From the NCBI RefSeq assembly GCF_016908875.1, contig NZ_JAFBES010000012.1, positions 28,309-92,308 on the forward strand: 64,000 nucleotides of DNA, read 5' to 3'. Source of the stretch: Bacillus ectoiniformans (GTDB lineage: Bacteria > Bacillota > Bacilli > Bacillales > Domibacillaceae). The notes under the pieces were generated by a model. It had not been told where the DNA came from. It did not search any database and saw nothing but the letters and a program-made list of their open reading frames with translations. How positions within the stretch are numbered: position 1 is the stretch's first letter; each line of letters starts with the position of its first letter. Positions 33,521-42,692 of this stretch are shown piece by piece. Both the position numbers and the translations under genes were made by a program.

Positions 33521-35701
33521 TCACTTCATTACTGGGAGAAGAATCTCCACTGTTGTTCCTTCCCCTTCTTTACTAGTCACATGGATCTTCCCACGATGAT
33601 TTTTGATAATATTAAAGCTTACCATTAACCCTAGGCCCGTTCCTTTTTCTTTATTAGAATAAAATGGCTCACCAAGGTATGGAAGACGCTCGTTATTTAT
33701 TCCTATCCCATCGTCTACTATGCGCATAAAAATAGTTTGATCATCTTTTTGACCCGTTTGAATATGAACGGTGCCTTGGTGACCCGTGGCTTCGATCGCG
33801 TTTTTAATAATATTTAAAAAAACCTGTTTCATTTGACCACTATTAAAAGAAACTAAGGGCAGATCAGAATCATATTCCTCTATAAATTGGATAGTATTTA
33901 ATAGAGCTTCTGGCTGAAGTAAGTGGATAGTTTCTTTCAAAGTTTCATTAATCGCACCTAATGTATACTTTACATCCTCTTGCGGCTTAGAAAGCTTTAG
34001 AAATTCCTCAATAATTTCTTCAATCCGCTCAATTTCTGAAATAATAACAGAGGTATAGTTCTCTGTCGTTTCATAAGATAAAAGCTGTGTAAAGCCTTTT
34101 ACTACGGTGAGTGGATTCCGTATTTCATGTGCCATTCCGGCCGCCATGTATCCAGCAGCTGATAATTTATCCCACTTTCTAAGTAAGGCTTCTTTTTCTT
34201 TAATTTCTGTAATATCTTCAGAAACTCCAACTTTTCTTTTAACCATACGATCTTCGTCTGCCACTGCGTAAGAACGGGTACGCAGCCACCGTGTAGCTCC
34301 ATCTCTGCGAACAATGCGGTACTCTATTTCCCAGTTATTTTTTTCTGGGTTCATTAAAAAATCTGCCATTAGCTCTCGATCATCTGGATGAACCGTTTCG
34401 AGAATCAATGCCGGACAACGATACACTTCTTCCACCGGAAAACCCCATACCTTTTCAAACACTGGATTCACATAGATGATTTCTGAGCCATCTGTTGTAT
34501 GCAAACAAAAGACTTCGTTAATATTGTTTGCAATCTGCCGGAATCTCCCTTCACTTTCCTTTAATTGTTGGACGGCCACTTGCTGTTCATGAATGTCTCT
34601 TATGTATACCGTGATCCCGCCTTTATAAGGATAAACACACAACTCATAGTACCTGTTTAACTCATCGGAATAAACTTGAAATGTCAGCTTTTCTCCACTT
34701 TCCATGACATGTCTATAATGGTCCTCATATATTGGCCGGACTGATTCAGAAAACAGTGACCAAATAACTTCGCCGTGAAGCTCTGCTTGCTTTCTATTCC
34801 ATAGCCGCTGCAGCCACTCACTCACGTAGACAAACCGCCAATCCCGATCGAGCACAAAGAAGCCATCAGTAATACTTTCAACAATTTGTTCCGCCTTCAG
34901 CTTCCCTTCTAGTAATTGCTGCTGCTTGCTTTTTTCTCTTAGTTCTGCCACTTTCTTTTTCGATATATCTCTTGTAATTGCTGAGTAAGCAATTAATTCA
35001 CCTGTTTGGTCATAAAGAGGAGTGACCGTCAATGCAACAAATACTAAAGCTCCGTCTTTTCGTTGACGAATCGTCTCATAATTAGTGACACTTCCTCCCC
35101 TTTTAATTTCCTTCATTAAAAGGTTTACTTCATGAGCCAAATGAGTCGGAAGAATCGGAAGACGTTTTCCTTTTAACTCTTCCAATGTCCAGCCATAAAG
35201 GTGTTCAAAAGCTTGATTAACTTCTATCACACAGCCATTGGCATCTAAAATATCAACGGCATCCCTAGTGTATTTAAATAGCGCTCGATAATATTGATCA
35301 GTAAGTTTCGCTTCTTCTAATAGTTTCTTTTCTTCTGTCACATCTTTGGCAATGCCATAGACAATACCGGATTCTGTGCACCACGAAGCCTGCCACTCTA
35401 GCCAGCATTGTTCTCCGCTCTTTGTTATCCAACAGCTAGTTAGAGGAAGAGCAGCCGTTCCCCGTTGGATTTTGAGAAATTGATTCCAAACGTGATCTTT
35501 TTCTTCTCGACAAACCTGTTCAAGGAATGGAAGGCCTGCAATTTCTTCATTTGCGTAACCCATCGTTCTTTCCCAAGAAGGATTCACATACTGAATATTT
35601 CCTTCTTGGTCGACCGCCATAAAGATATCTGTAGATACTTGGAAAAACCATTCAAGCTGTTCTAATGAGAACTTGACTAACATAAATGGCGATTCTTGCA
35701 C
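33521..35701 (-). CDS. Multi-PAS sensor histidine kinase (sporulation-kinase-like)
   Basis: 726 residues, soluble. Four PAS modules in tandem (about 8-125, 130-255, 265-375, 380-500; e.g. VNPSWERTMGYANEEIAG, VNPVFEKVWGFPVEEV) precede HisKA with MAHEIRNPLTVVKGF (His near 512). HATPase follows with NIIKNAIEA, DDGIGI and GTGLGLMVS. The output domains resemble KinA/KinE, which phosphorylate Spo0F; there is no adjacent regulator. The start is GTG behind AAAGGGGGA. Signals sensed by the PAS modules cannot be told from sequence. Confidence 0.9.
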   Translation of the reverse strand: MQESPFMLVKFSLEQLEWFFQVSTDIFMAVDQEGNIQYVNPSWERTMGYANEEIAGLPFLEQVCREEKDHVWNQFLKIQRGTAALPLTSCWITKSGEQCWLEWQASWCTESGIVYGIAKDVTEEKKLLEEAKLTDQYYRALFKYTRDAVDILDANGCVIEVNQAFEHLYGWTLEELKGKRLPILPTHLAHEVNLLMKEIKRGGSVTNYETIRQRKDGALVFVALTVTPLYDQTGELIAYSAITRDISKKKVAELREKSKQQQLLEGKLKAEQIVESITDGFFVLDRDWRFVYVSEWLQRLWNRKQAELHGEVIWSLFSESVRPIYEDHYRHVMESGEKLTFQVYSDELNRYYELCVYPYKGGITVYIRDIHEQQVAVQQLKESEGRFRQIANNINEVFCLHTTDGSEIIYVNPVFEKVWGFPVEEVYRCPALILETVHPDDRELMADFLMNPEKNNWEIEYRIVRRDGATRWLRTRSYAVADEDRMVKRKVGVSEDITEIKEKEALLRKWDKLSAAGYMAAGMAHEIRNPLTVVKGFTQLLSYETTENYTSVIISEIERIEEIIEEFLKLSKPQEDVKYTLGAINETLKETIHLLQPEALLNTIQFIEEYDSDLPLVSFNSGQMKQVFLNIIKNAIEATGHQGTVHIQTGQKDDQTIFMRIVDDGIGINNERLPYLGEPFYSNKEKGTGLGLMVSFNIIKNHRGKIHVTSKEGEGTTVEILLPVMK

Positions 35702-36005
35702 AGTTTATCCCCCTTTCGTATGACTATTATCCGTTAAGGAAAGTTACATCTATGTAGTGGTCTTCGCTGCAGGAAAATCGACAGATACGTAATATATGCA
35801 CTAAAAAAATAGTAGTTTAGATTGTTCTCATTTAATATATTTCTTAATAATATAACTACTATTCCATACAAAACCGACAATTCCCTCTATATTTCGCGAA
35901 ATTATTCCTTCTACACAATTAAAAAATATAATTTATTTAGAAGTTGGCTCTACTTCTAATTTACTGTATGTTAATAGTAATCTTGATAAAAGCGAGGGAT
36001 TTTTA
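35702..36005. other. Intergenic region between divergent genes
   Basis: AT-rich, no gene supportable. It must hold the promoters of the kinase and Lin0512 genes. A TTTCGCGAAA palindrome lies near 35892-35902; nothing else stands out. Confidence 0.4.
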
Positions 36006-36365
36006 ATGAAACAATTGATGTTTATTGAAACAGGTATGGGGATTGATGTGCACGGCCAAGACATTACGCAGGCAGCTGTGCGCGCCGTCAAAAATGCCAT
36101 TCACTTTAATTCTCTTCCAGGCATTCGCACTGTGCTTCCTGACAATAGCTTGGACAACATGATTGTACGTGTTAAGCTGGCCTTGCCATGTGACCATGAG
36201 AAGCTCGATAGGGAAGCTGTCAAAGCGGTACTGCCGTATGGCCAAGTGATTATTGAAACACAAGATGGCGGGATGCTGACGTCAAGCGGCATTGAGCTGC
36301 CCGAAAAAGGAGATAAAAACGATCAGATGTATATTGTAGTGGCTTCAGTTGAGGTTGGATATTAA
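36006..36365 (+). CDS. Lin0512 family protein
   Basis: 119 residues, soluble, matching the Lin0512 family throughout (FIETGMGIDVHGQDIT at the N-terminus, DGGMLTSSG and VVASVEVGY at the C-terminus). Family members form compact oligomers of unknown function and are often annotated near amino-acid or nucleotide metabolism genes. The start is ATG behind AGCGAGGG. Monocistronic, followed by a long hairpin. Confidence 0.85.
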   Translation: MKQLMFIETGMGIDVHGQDITQAAVRAVKNAIHFNSLPGIRTVLPDNSLDNMIVRVKLALPCDHEKLDREAVKAVLPYGQVIIETQDGGMLTSSGIELPEKGDKNDQMYIVVASVEVGY

Positions 36366-36373
36366 AACTATGA

Positions 36374-36419
36374 AGGTCAATAAAGGGATCGCCGCATCGG
36401 TGCGCCCCTTTATTGACCT
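36374..36419. terminator. Hairpin between convergent genes
   Basis: AGGTCAATAAAGGG and CCCTTTATTGACCT form a 14-bp perfect stem with a GC-rich loop; little T-run on either side. Confidence 0.7.
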
Positions 36420-36427
36420 ATGTGAGT

Positions 36428-36604
36428 TTAGCCGCTTTTATTTTGATGAAAGCAATTCTCGCAAATGAAGCGCCCTTCGTTCTTAAGGTAGGCTTTTATC
36501 TCCGTGAACCCTTTCCGTTTTGGATACCGCATCTTCACAAAAACTTCATCCCCGTCTTCTATATCTTTACTGCAAACTGAACATTTCGGTTTTTCTCCAA
36601 ACAT
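36428..36604 (-). CDS. Small rubredoxin-like zinc-ribbon protein
   Basis: 58 residues from the ATG at 36602-36604, behind AGGAGGTG. Two CxxC pairs (CSVC near 8 and CENC near 50) are separated by about 38 residues with a basic middle (KMRYPKRKGF). This is a treble-clef or rubredoxin-like metal site. Homologues are frequently given a misleading 'Fe3+ hydroxamate transporter' label. Function unknown. Confidence 0.75.
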   Translation of the reverse strand: MFGEKPKCSVCSKDIEDGDEVFVKMRYPKRKGFTEIKAYLKNEGRFICENCFHQNKSG

Positions 36605-36704
36605 TTTTACACCTCCTGTCAAAAGTGCCTAGCACTTTCCGAGGTTGTTAAACAAAGTGCAAAAGAATCAGTAACCTTAAAAACTAAACTTTTTCTATCA
36701 ATGA

Positions 36705-38162
36705 TCAAGTCCCGCAAAACGTGCGATACGGGCGGTTAGATGGTGCAGGCGGTGCAGCATATTCTGTTTGTTCAGCTGAATAGGCATATGGATCAGAGAG
36801 AACGTGGAGAAGCCGCTTCATCACTTCATAGTCTCCGCGTTTCTCTGCCGCTTCCAGCGCAGCTTCGACTTGATGGTTCCTAGGAATAATGGCTGGATTG
36901 GTTGTTTTCATCAGTTTTTGTGAATTTGACTGAGAATCCTCCAGCTCTAGTCGCTTCTGCCACTGTGTATGCCACTTTAGAAAACGCTCTGTCTGAAACA
37001 GTTCCTGCCCCTCTAACTCACCGATTGTTAAAGCTCGAAACGTATTCGTATAATCTGCTTTATGTTCCTGCATCGTTTCTAGAAGCTCCCCAATCAGTGC
37101 TTCATCCTCTGTCACTTCTTTTAAAAGCCCAAGCTTCGCGCGCATACCTTTAAGCCAATTTTCTTTGAACAGATCTGAATAATTGGCTAGTGATTCCTCT
37201 GCAAGTTTGACAGCTTGTTCTTCTTCCTCATGTAAAAGCGGCAAGATAGCTTCCGCTAGTCTCGTTAAGTTCCAGCCTGCCATATAGGGCTGGTTTCCAT
37301 AGGCGTAACGCCCTTGCCTGTCAATCGAGCTAAACACAGTCGCCTGGTCATACGTATCCATAAAAGCGCATGGTCCATAATCAATTGTTTCTCCGCTAAT
37401 CGTCATATTGTCTGTATTCATTACCCCGTGAATAAAGCCTACTAGCTGCCACTGCGCTACAAGAACAGCCTGTCGTTTAATCACTTCTTGCAGCAGGGAA
37501 AGGTACTTATTTTCACTTGTCGCGACCGCTGGATAATGGCGCTCGATGGCATAATCAGCAAGCGTCTGGAGATCTCCATCTTTTCCCCACTGAGCCGCAA
37601 ATTGAAAGGTGCCAACACGCAAATGACTGGCCGCCACGCGAGTTAAAATGGCTCCAGGCAAATCCGCTTCCCGAATAACAGGCTCTCCTGTTGCTACCAC
37701 TGCCAAACTGCGGGTAGTTGGGATTCGGAGTGCATGCATGGCTTCACTGATAATGTATTCACGCAGCATCGGTCCAATCGCCGCCCTGCCATCTCCACCC
37801 CTTGAATATGGTGTCCTTCCTGAACCCTTATATTGAATATCAACACGCCCACCCTGAGGAGTAATTTGCTCTCCAAGCAGGACTGCCCGTCCATCTCCTA
37901 ACATATTAAAATGTCCGAACTGATGCCCCGCATAGGCTTGAGCAAGCGGTGAAGCCCCGTCTGGAGTCTCATTCCCAGCAAGAATGGCTATCCCTTGATC
38001 CGTTTGCAGCTCTTCGGCATTTAAACCAAGCGATTCAGCCAGCTCACTATTTAGAACAAGCAAATCTGGTGAACGCACAGGTGTTGGGTTTTGGCTCGTA
38101 TAGAATAGTTGCGGCAAACGAGCATAGCTGTTGTCGAAGTTCCAGCCAATAGTATTCGTCAT
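36705..38162 (-). CDS. selO: SelO (YdiU) protein adenylyltransferase
   Basis: 485 residues, full length for the family. The pseudokinase-fold AMPylator signatures are present: [42 protein letters not shown]-type [23 protein letters not shown], and the C-terminal TFCGT. SelO transfers AMP from ATP to Ser/Thr/Tyr of redox proteins. The C-terminal redox position is Cys, where eukaryotic forms have selenocysteine. Monocistronic. Confidence 0.95.
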   Translation of the reverse strand: MTNTIGWNFDNSYARLPQLFYTSQNPTPVRSPDLLVLNSELAESLGLNAEELQTDQGIAILAGNETPDGASPLAQAYAGHQFGHFNMLGDGRAVLLGEQITPQGGRVDIQYKGSGRTPYSRGGDGRAAIGPMLREYIISEAMHALRIPTTRSLAVVATGEPVIREADLPGAILTRVAASHLRVGTFQFAAQWGKDGDLQTLADYAIERHYPAVATSENKYLSLLQEVIKRQAVLVAQWQLVGFIHGVMNTDNMTISGETIDYGPCAFMDTYDQATVFSSIDRQGRYAYGNQPYMAGWNLTRLAEAILPLLHEEEEQAVKLAEESLANYSDLFKENWLKGMRAKLGLLKEVTEDEALIGELLETMQEHKADYTNTFRALTIGELEGQELFQTERFLKWHTQWQKRLELEDSQSNSQKLMKTTNPAIIPRNHQVEAALEAAEKRGDYEVMKRLLHVLSDPYAYSAEQTEYAAPPAPSNRPYRTFCGT

Positions 38163-38352
38163 CTAATCTTCCTTTCACTAAATGGTATCCATATATACAG
38201 AATCATTCTTTTACCGCTATGATCTAACCAACAACTTAGGCGGTTTCTTCTAACATATTATACCCTTTCAGCTCATATATGACGCATATACACTTCTTCA
38301 ACTGGTCCCAAATAAAAATGTGCTTCTAAATTTTATACGCAATTATATTTGA

Positions 38353-39255
38353 TCACCGGTACTCACTGCCTCCACCCCAAATGACTCTGCCACCTGTATG
38401 TCCGGTTTGATCATGAATATTTTCATCTACTAGCTGCAATTGTCCCGGCTCTTCGTGATGATGCCATGTGTATCCTTCGGGTGTCTGGCCATGTGCAAGA
38501 GCTTGGAAATCCGCATTAGATATATCTAACTCATTAGCAAGATTAGGATTGTCGATAATCGATTGATGCAATGTCTCGTTGGCCAACCCAAAATGAACCA
38601 CATCACTTTCGGTATACAGTTCTTCTGCTATTTCCACATGAAATGACGAATCAAAGACAGGGAATGTCCCTTCTACTACTTGTCCATTGGGCAGATCTAC
38701 TGTTTTTTCTACGAAAGTGACGCCTGTTTCGGGATGTTCAAAGCCTTTTAGATGATCGTTTCTTGTATCAAACGCTTCCGCTTCCACTACGCCTGCCCCG
38801 TCAATCACATCTACTACACCAATCGCAAGACCTGACACAGCAACAACTTTGCCAATATTCTTCAGTCCATTTATGGCTTGCTCTTTATCTCCGCTTTTAA
38901 ACCCTTTATAGGCAGTGCCGGCATTGTTCGCTGTGTACTTTAATGCCGCGCCCATTCCCTTTACCGTTTTTCCAGTGGAATCTTTTAGATCTCTCAATCC
39001 TTTTTGCTTATATTCATCATCTTTTTTAATCGCTCCGTACGTGCCTTGCACAGCGCCATCTACAAATTGGCCTGCATTGTCGAGCGTCACTTTAGAAGCG
39101 GATTGTACGCTTTCACCGACTTCTTCTATCCATTCACCCGTGCCTTTCCACTTGCTTCCGACAGCCTTGCCGGTCACTTTGACAGCGCCGCCGATCAGAC
39201 CTCCCCCAACCGTTCCCACACCTTTTCCAATGGATCTGAATACACCCATTTTCAT
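38353..39255 (-). CDS. WHH-type HNH/Endo VII nuclease-toxin protein
   Basis: 300 residues. The N-terminal 150 are Gly/Lys-rich amphipathic helices (IGKGVGTVGGGLIGGAVKVT) ending in a hydrophobic stretch (GKVVAVSGLAIGVVDVI). The C-terminal half matches the WHH family of polymorphic-toxin nucleases: VEGTFPVFDS, LAHGQTPEGYTWHHHEEPGQ, IHDQTGHTGG; the WHHH holds the catalytic/metal His residues. No signal peptide, LXG or WXG domain is visible. There is no recognisable immunity gene on either side. Start AGGGGGATG-type site; ATG at 39253 or 39247. Confidence 0.75.
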   Translation of the reverse strand: MKMGVFRSIGKGVGTVGGGLIGGAVKVTGKAVGSKWKGTGEWIEEVGESVQSASKVTLDNAGQFVDGAVQGTYGAIKKDDEYKQKGLRDLKDSTGKTVKGMGAALKYTANNAGTAYKGFKSGDKEQAINGLKNIGKVVAVSGLAIGVVDVIDGAGVVEAEAFDTRNDHLKGFEHPETGVTFVEKTVDLPNGQVVEGTFPVFDSSFHVEIAEELYTESDVVHFGLANETLHQSIIDNPNLANELDISNADFQALAHGQTPEGYTWHHHEEPGQLQLVDENIHDQTGHTGGRVIWGGGSEYR

Positions 39256-39377
39256 CCCCCTCTTTCTGAAAACTTATATACTACATTATTTTACCAAATA
39301 TGTATGACCTGCTGTCCATTTTCATCAAATCTAAAGAAAGAAGTCCAACTCATTGAACTTCTTGTTTAAGCCATTCC

Positions 39378-39971
39378 TTATTTGTCGATTGCTTTTCTGC
39401 GCGTCGAAAGTCCTTCCTCCATCATGCAATACATATGCTGCACACCCTCGTCTGTCGCTTCAAAGGTATACGCACTTTCAACGCTAATTCCTATACTGTC
39501 TGCTTCTTTTTCGGCATCAATATTGGCACCCATAAAGATAAATTCCCATTGATATTTCTCCTGCTGATGTTTAATCAGCTCTTTCACTTTTGCATAAGTA
39601 AACTCACGGCTGGCATTTTCCATTCCGTCTGTTGTCACAACAAAAATGACTTTGCCCGGCTTTTCGTCTTCATTCGTCATAGACAGCCGGTGGCCAACGT
39701 CTAATATAGTTTTTCCAATGGCATCAAGCATAGCCGTCATACCTCTCGCATAGTAGACCTCTTCTGTTAACTTGGCTTTCTCTGCATCAATCCCGTCCCA
39801 TAACACTTCATATTGATCGTCGAATAAAATGGCCGTTACCATCGTTTCACCCTCTAGCCGGCACTGCCTTTCTATTAAGGAATTAAATCCGCCAATGGTA
39901 TCTTTTTCAAGACCTTCCATTGATCCGCTCCGATCAAGCAAAAAGATCATCTCTGTTTTATTCATATTCAT
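39378..39971 (-). CDS. vWA domain protein
   Basis: 197 residues, essentially one von Willebrand factor A domain. The MIDAS metal site is complete: DRSGSM near residue 12, T in GMTAM near 76, and TTDGMEN near 113. It probably binds a partner protein through the metal. It is divergent from an HTH-type protein gene across 100 bases that should hold both promoters. Homologues of this pair carry the same helical C-terminal module in other organisms. Function unknown. Confidence 0.85.
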   Translation of the reverse strand: MNMNKTEMIFLLDRSGSMEGLEKDTIGGFNSLIERQCRLEGETMVTAILFDDQYEVLWDGIDAEKAKLTEEVYYARGMTAMLDAIGKTILDVGHRLSMTNEDEKPGKVIFVVTTDGMENASREFTYAKVKELIKHQQEKYQWEFIFMGANIDAEKEADSIGISVESAYTFEATDEGVQHMYCMMEEGLSTRRKAIDK

Positions 39972-40072
39972 ATGAATCGACCTCCCGTGTAAGTAACCAT
40001 GGTATAATTTTACTCAAAGCCGTTCGGTAATTGGTCGCTTCTAAAGCGACATTTTGAACAGAGGTGAAGGAT

Positions 40073-40567
40073 ATGCTGAACAAAGAAACGCTCAATGAAT
40101 TAAACGAATATGTTCAAGGATACTTATTAGAAGAGTTCATTATTCATGAAGAACCTCTCCTGCTTGAAAGCGCGCATTATTCCATTGATGAGGAACTTAC
40201 TGCATTCATTGAAATCAACAGGAAAGAATCGCTTCAAGAAGTCCTGTTCACCTACATTGAACGTTCAGGTCTCACTGATCCGGAAGTATACAATAAAGCA
40301 GGTATGGATCGCAGGCTTTTTTCCAAGATACGTTCCAATGCCGAATACCGCCCGAAAAAAACTACGATTATTTCTCTTGCCTTGGCTTTAGAACTTACTA
40401 AAGAAGAAACAAATCATTTGCTGAGTTCCGCCGGTTATTTCCTGTCTGACAGCGATACATGGGATCTGGTCATCCAGTTTTGTCTGGAGAAAAAGATAAA
40501 TAACCTCCATGATGTGAACGAAGCCCTCGACTATTTTCAACTAAAGCCTATTATGGGCGTGAAATGA
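40073..40567 (+). CDS. HTH-like protein divergent from the vWA gene
   Basis: 164 residues. An N-terminal helical region (about 1-60) precedes a compact HTH-like module (about 62-160; YRPKKTTIISLALALELTKE, LLSSAGYFLSDSDTWDLVIQF). This C-terminal module is often found fused to vWA, macro or phosphatase domains in other bacteria and probably mediates nucleic acid or protein binding. The ATG at 40073 has GAGGTG at good spacing; the GTG at 40064 is too close. It may regulate its divergent vWA partner. Confidence 0.75.
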   Translation: MLNKETLNELNEYVQGYLLEEFIIHEEPLLLESAHYSIDEELTAFIEINRKESLQEVLFTYIERSGLTDPEVYNKAGMDRRLFSKIRSNAEYRPKKTTIISLALALELTKEETNHLLSSAGYFLSDSDTWDLVIQFCLEKKINNLHDVNEALDYFQLKPIMGVK

Positions 40568-40583
40568 TCACATGGAGACACGG

Positions 40584-40615
40584 CAAAAAGAGCTGATTAT
40601 CACACCAGCTCTTTG
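40584..40615. terminator. Bidirectional terminator
   Basis: AAAGAGCTG and CAGCTCTTT form a 9-bp perfect stem between convergent genes. Confidence 0.75.
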
Positions 40616-40633
40616 ATCTCTGCCATTAACTAT

Positions 40634-41140
40634 TTAGCCTCTGTATTGAATAGCCAAGCCCTTCAGGAAATTCCTCGCATATTTATCTCCACACTCTTTA
40701 TAATTCTTATGACCTTCTTTTCGTAACAAAGCGCCCAGTTCCCCTTTAGTGATCGTGACTCCGGCATCATCTAAAATATCAATGATATCCTCACTCGTTA
40801 ATGCCAAGGCAATTTTCACCTTCTTCAAAAGAACATTATTGACGTTGTTGCTGTTCTTTAACGTCAGCGGCGACGTGTCCGGCTGACCTGGCTTCGGCTC
40901 CTGCTTGCCCCGTTTAAAAATAATCAAGCCGTTTAAAAACCGTTCTAGTGATTCATTATCACATTTCAGATGGTCTTCCGTTTCCATCTCATCCATCTCT
41001 TCATCCGGTGCTTTCGTCAGCAGCTTAAGCACCTCGTCCTTTGTTACTTTCTTGCCGCCATGTTCAAAAATTTTCACCATGTCTGAGTTTTTAATATCAA
41101 GCGCATAGCGCAGCCTAATTAATAGATCATTATTATCCAT
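40634..41140 (-). CDS. DUF1456 (YehS-like) protein
   Basis: 168 residues from the ATG at 41138-41140 behind CAGGAGG. It is a tandem repeat of two DUF1456 modules: NNDLLIRLRYALDIKNSDMVKIF and NNVLLKKVKIALALTSEDIIDIL begin the two halves, each ending in a short FLNGLI/FLKGLA helix. E. coli YehS is a relative. No catalytic residues are evident; probably nucleic-acid or protein binding. Monocistronic. Confidence 0.85.
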   Translation of the reverse strand: MDNNDLLIRLRYALDIKNSDMVKIFEHGGKKVTKDEVLKLLTKAPDEEMDEMETEDHLKCDNESLERFLNGLIIFKRGKQEPKPGQPDTSPLTLKNSNNVNNVLLKKVKIALALTSEDIIDILDDAGVTITKGELGALLRKEGHKNYKECGDKYARNFLKGLAIQYRG

Positions 41141-41331
41141 TCCGAAACCTCCTGATTGTGTTTGTAACATTCTTTCCCTAATCAAGCCGTCTTAAATACG
41201 AGATCTAAAATGCTTGATGTCCATTCAAAAATTGAATATCACAAAAAATTCTGCCTTTATTTAAATAAAGTATTTATAATCTCCTAGAATAAGAGTATGA
41301 TAATATGTAAAAAAAAGAAAGAGGTATCACA

Positions 41332-41862
41332 TTGGAATCTACCTATTCACCCACAACTACGACTAAAACAAAAACATTAGTCATTCACGCACTTTTTATC
41401 ACTCTTACATTAGTCGCTACGATGTTTATCAACATCAGACTGCCGATTATGGGGAACGGAGGCTTAATTCATTTAGGGAATGTGCCTTTGTTTATCGCCG
41501 CTTTCGTTTACGGCAAAAAAACAGGAGCCATCGCCGGCGCGTTCGGCATGTGTATATTCGACTTGCTCTCACCTTGGGTTATCTGGGCGCCATTTACATT
41601 CATCATCGTGGGCGCAATGGGCTATACGGCAGGACTAATCGCTGAAAAAGTACCCGGCAAGCGAGTGCTTGTCTACTCACTTGCTATTGTTGCCGCACTA
41701 ATCATTAAAGTTGTTGGCTATTACTTTACCGAAGTCGTTCTTTACGGCAACTGGATCCTGCCATTGGGTTCAATTCCAGGGAATGTTATGCAAATAGTCA
41801 TCGCCGGTTTGATTGTTATTCCACTTGCCGGTCGACTTAAGAAAATTGTTGAACGGATTTAA
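41332..41862 (+). CDS. ECF transporter S component
   Basis: 176 residues, six helices. The conserved GGLIHLGNVPLFIAAFVYG and GAFGMCIFDLLSPWVIWAPFT are typical of S components that bind a vitamin or pyrimidine precursor and dock on the shared EcfAA'T module. The EcfT-binding AxxxA-like pattern is in the first helix. No riboswitch could be recognised upstream, so the substrate stays open (hydroxymethylpyrimidine or riboflavin-like). The start is TTG behind AAAGAGGT. Followed by a family-B repeat acting as terminator. Confidence 0.85.
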   Translation: MESTYSPTTTTKTKTLVIHALFITLTLVATMFINIRLPIMGNGGLIHLGNVPLFIAAFVYGKKTGAIAGAFGMCIFDLLSPWVIWAPFTFIIVGAMGYTAGLIAEKVPGKRVLVYSLAIVAALIIKVVGYYFTEVVLYGNWILPLGSIPGNVMQIVIAGLIVIPLAGRLKKIVERI

Positions 41863-41866
41863 AATA

Positions 41867-41916
41867 AGGTGCCTGACCCCCGCTGCGTTAAAGCGGTGAA
41901 GTCAGGCACCTTTTTC
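41867..41916 (+). terminator. Terminator built from a family-B repeat
   Basis: AGGTGCCTGAC and GTCAGGCACCT form an 11-bp perfect stem around CCCCGCTGCGTTAAAGCG, followed by TTTTTC. The GTTAAAGCG core and CTGACCCC link it to the elements at 22138 and 20941. Confidence 0.8.
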
Positions 41917-41944
41917 TTCGTCTTATCCATTCGCAAAGCAAGCC

Positions 41945-42382
41945 TCACGTATACACACTCGCACATGTTCCTGGTCTTGGTTCATAATAGCAATGGTTTT
42001 TAAATTGGCCAGTCAAAGGCTGATTATACCAGGTTGGCGGACAAGGTGCATAAGGATTGAAATACCAAAGCGCATATTTCGCCGGGTGCTGCCTCCAGTA
42101 TTTTAAGTTTCTTTCAGCTAACCTCTTCTCGATCGACCGGGCCCGATTATAAAATAAATTTCCCTTCTGAACAGCCTCGAACGAATAATTTCCCCCCTGA
42201 ACTTGATAAATAACTTGAGGAATAGTTCTGACATCTCTAAAGTCTAAACAGTCGGCAACGGCGCGATTGACAATCACATTTCCAACGAATAACATCCCAA
42301 GCTTTCCTTCACCTTCTGCTTCTGCTCTCATCATCCTGGCCATTAAGGCAATATCTGAATCTCGGTATTTCACTCTCGCCAT
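41945..42382 (-). CDS. cwlJ: Spore cortex/cell wall hydrolase (CwlJ/SleB family)
   Basis: 145 residues from ATG 42380-42382 (GAGGTGG upstream). It is a single Hydrolase_2 domain: MARMMRAEAEGEGKLGMLFV with the catalytic Glu, VGNVIVNRA, and NPYAPCPPTWYNQP. It lacks a signal peptide, as CwlJ does; CwlJ is a coat-located lysozyme-like lytic enzyme needed for Ca-dipicolinate germination. Its presence supports a spore former. No gerQ neighbour is present. Monocistronic. Confidence 0.85.
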   Translation of the reverse strand: MARVKYRDSDIALMARMMRAEAEGEGKLGMLFVGNVIVNRAVADCLDFRDVRTIPQVIYQVQGGNYSFEAVQKGNLFYNRARSIEKRLAERNLKYWRQHPAKYALWYFNPYAPCPPTWYNQPLTGQFKNHCYYEPRPGTCASVYT

Positions 42383-42692
42383 ATTTCCCACCTCAATTTT
42401 ATCGTATGATAAGAGTCTTCACTTCATGTCTAACACGGGAAGGGATTGCGAATACTTCTATCAGCGGTATTGGCTAATCTATAAACGCTTCATTCTTTGG
42501 TCCTCACCTTTAACTCATTTTTACCAGCAATGAAGGGCGACTCTCTCCATAAATAAGAAAATCATCCCCAGTTTTTGTGTCTATATTCCCTATTACCACT
42601 CATACTATAGTGCTATAATTTTCATTAACAACAAATAACACTTATAGATAAATTCACCTGCATCTATACATACAACCGAAGGAGAAATGACA
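42383..42692. other. Intergenic region, no gene seen
   Basis: About 310 bases between the divergent cwlJ and lipoprotein genes. No supportable ORF; it must contain both promoters. I could not assign a sigma factor. Confidence 0.4.

Noticed and set aside
41190..41331. Riboswitch (TPP, FMN or similar) before the ECF S component
   Set aside because: Only about 140 bases of AT-rich sequence with no recognisable conserved riboswitch core or expression platform.
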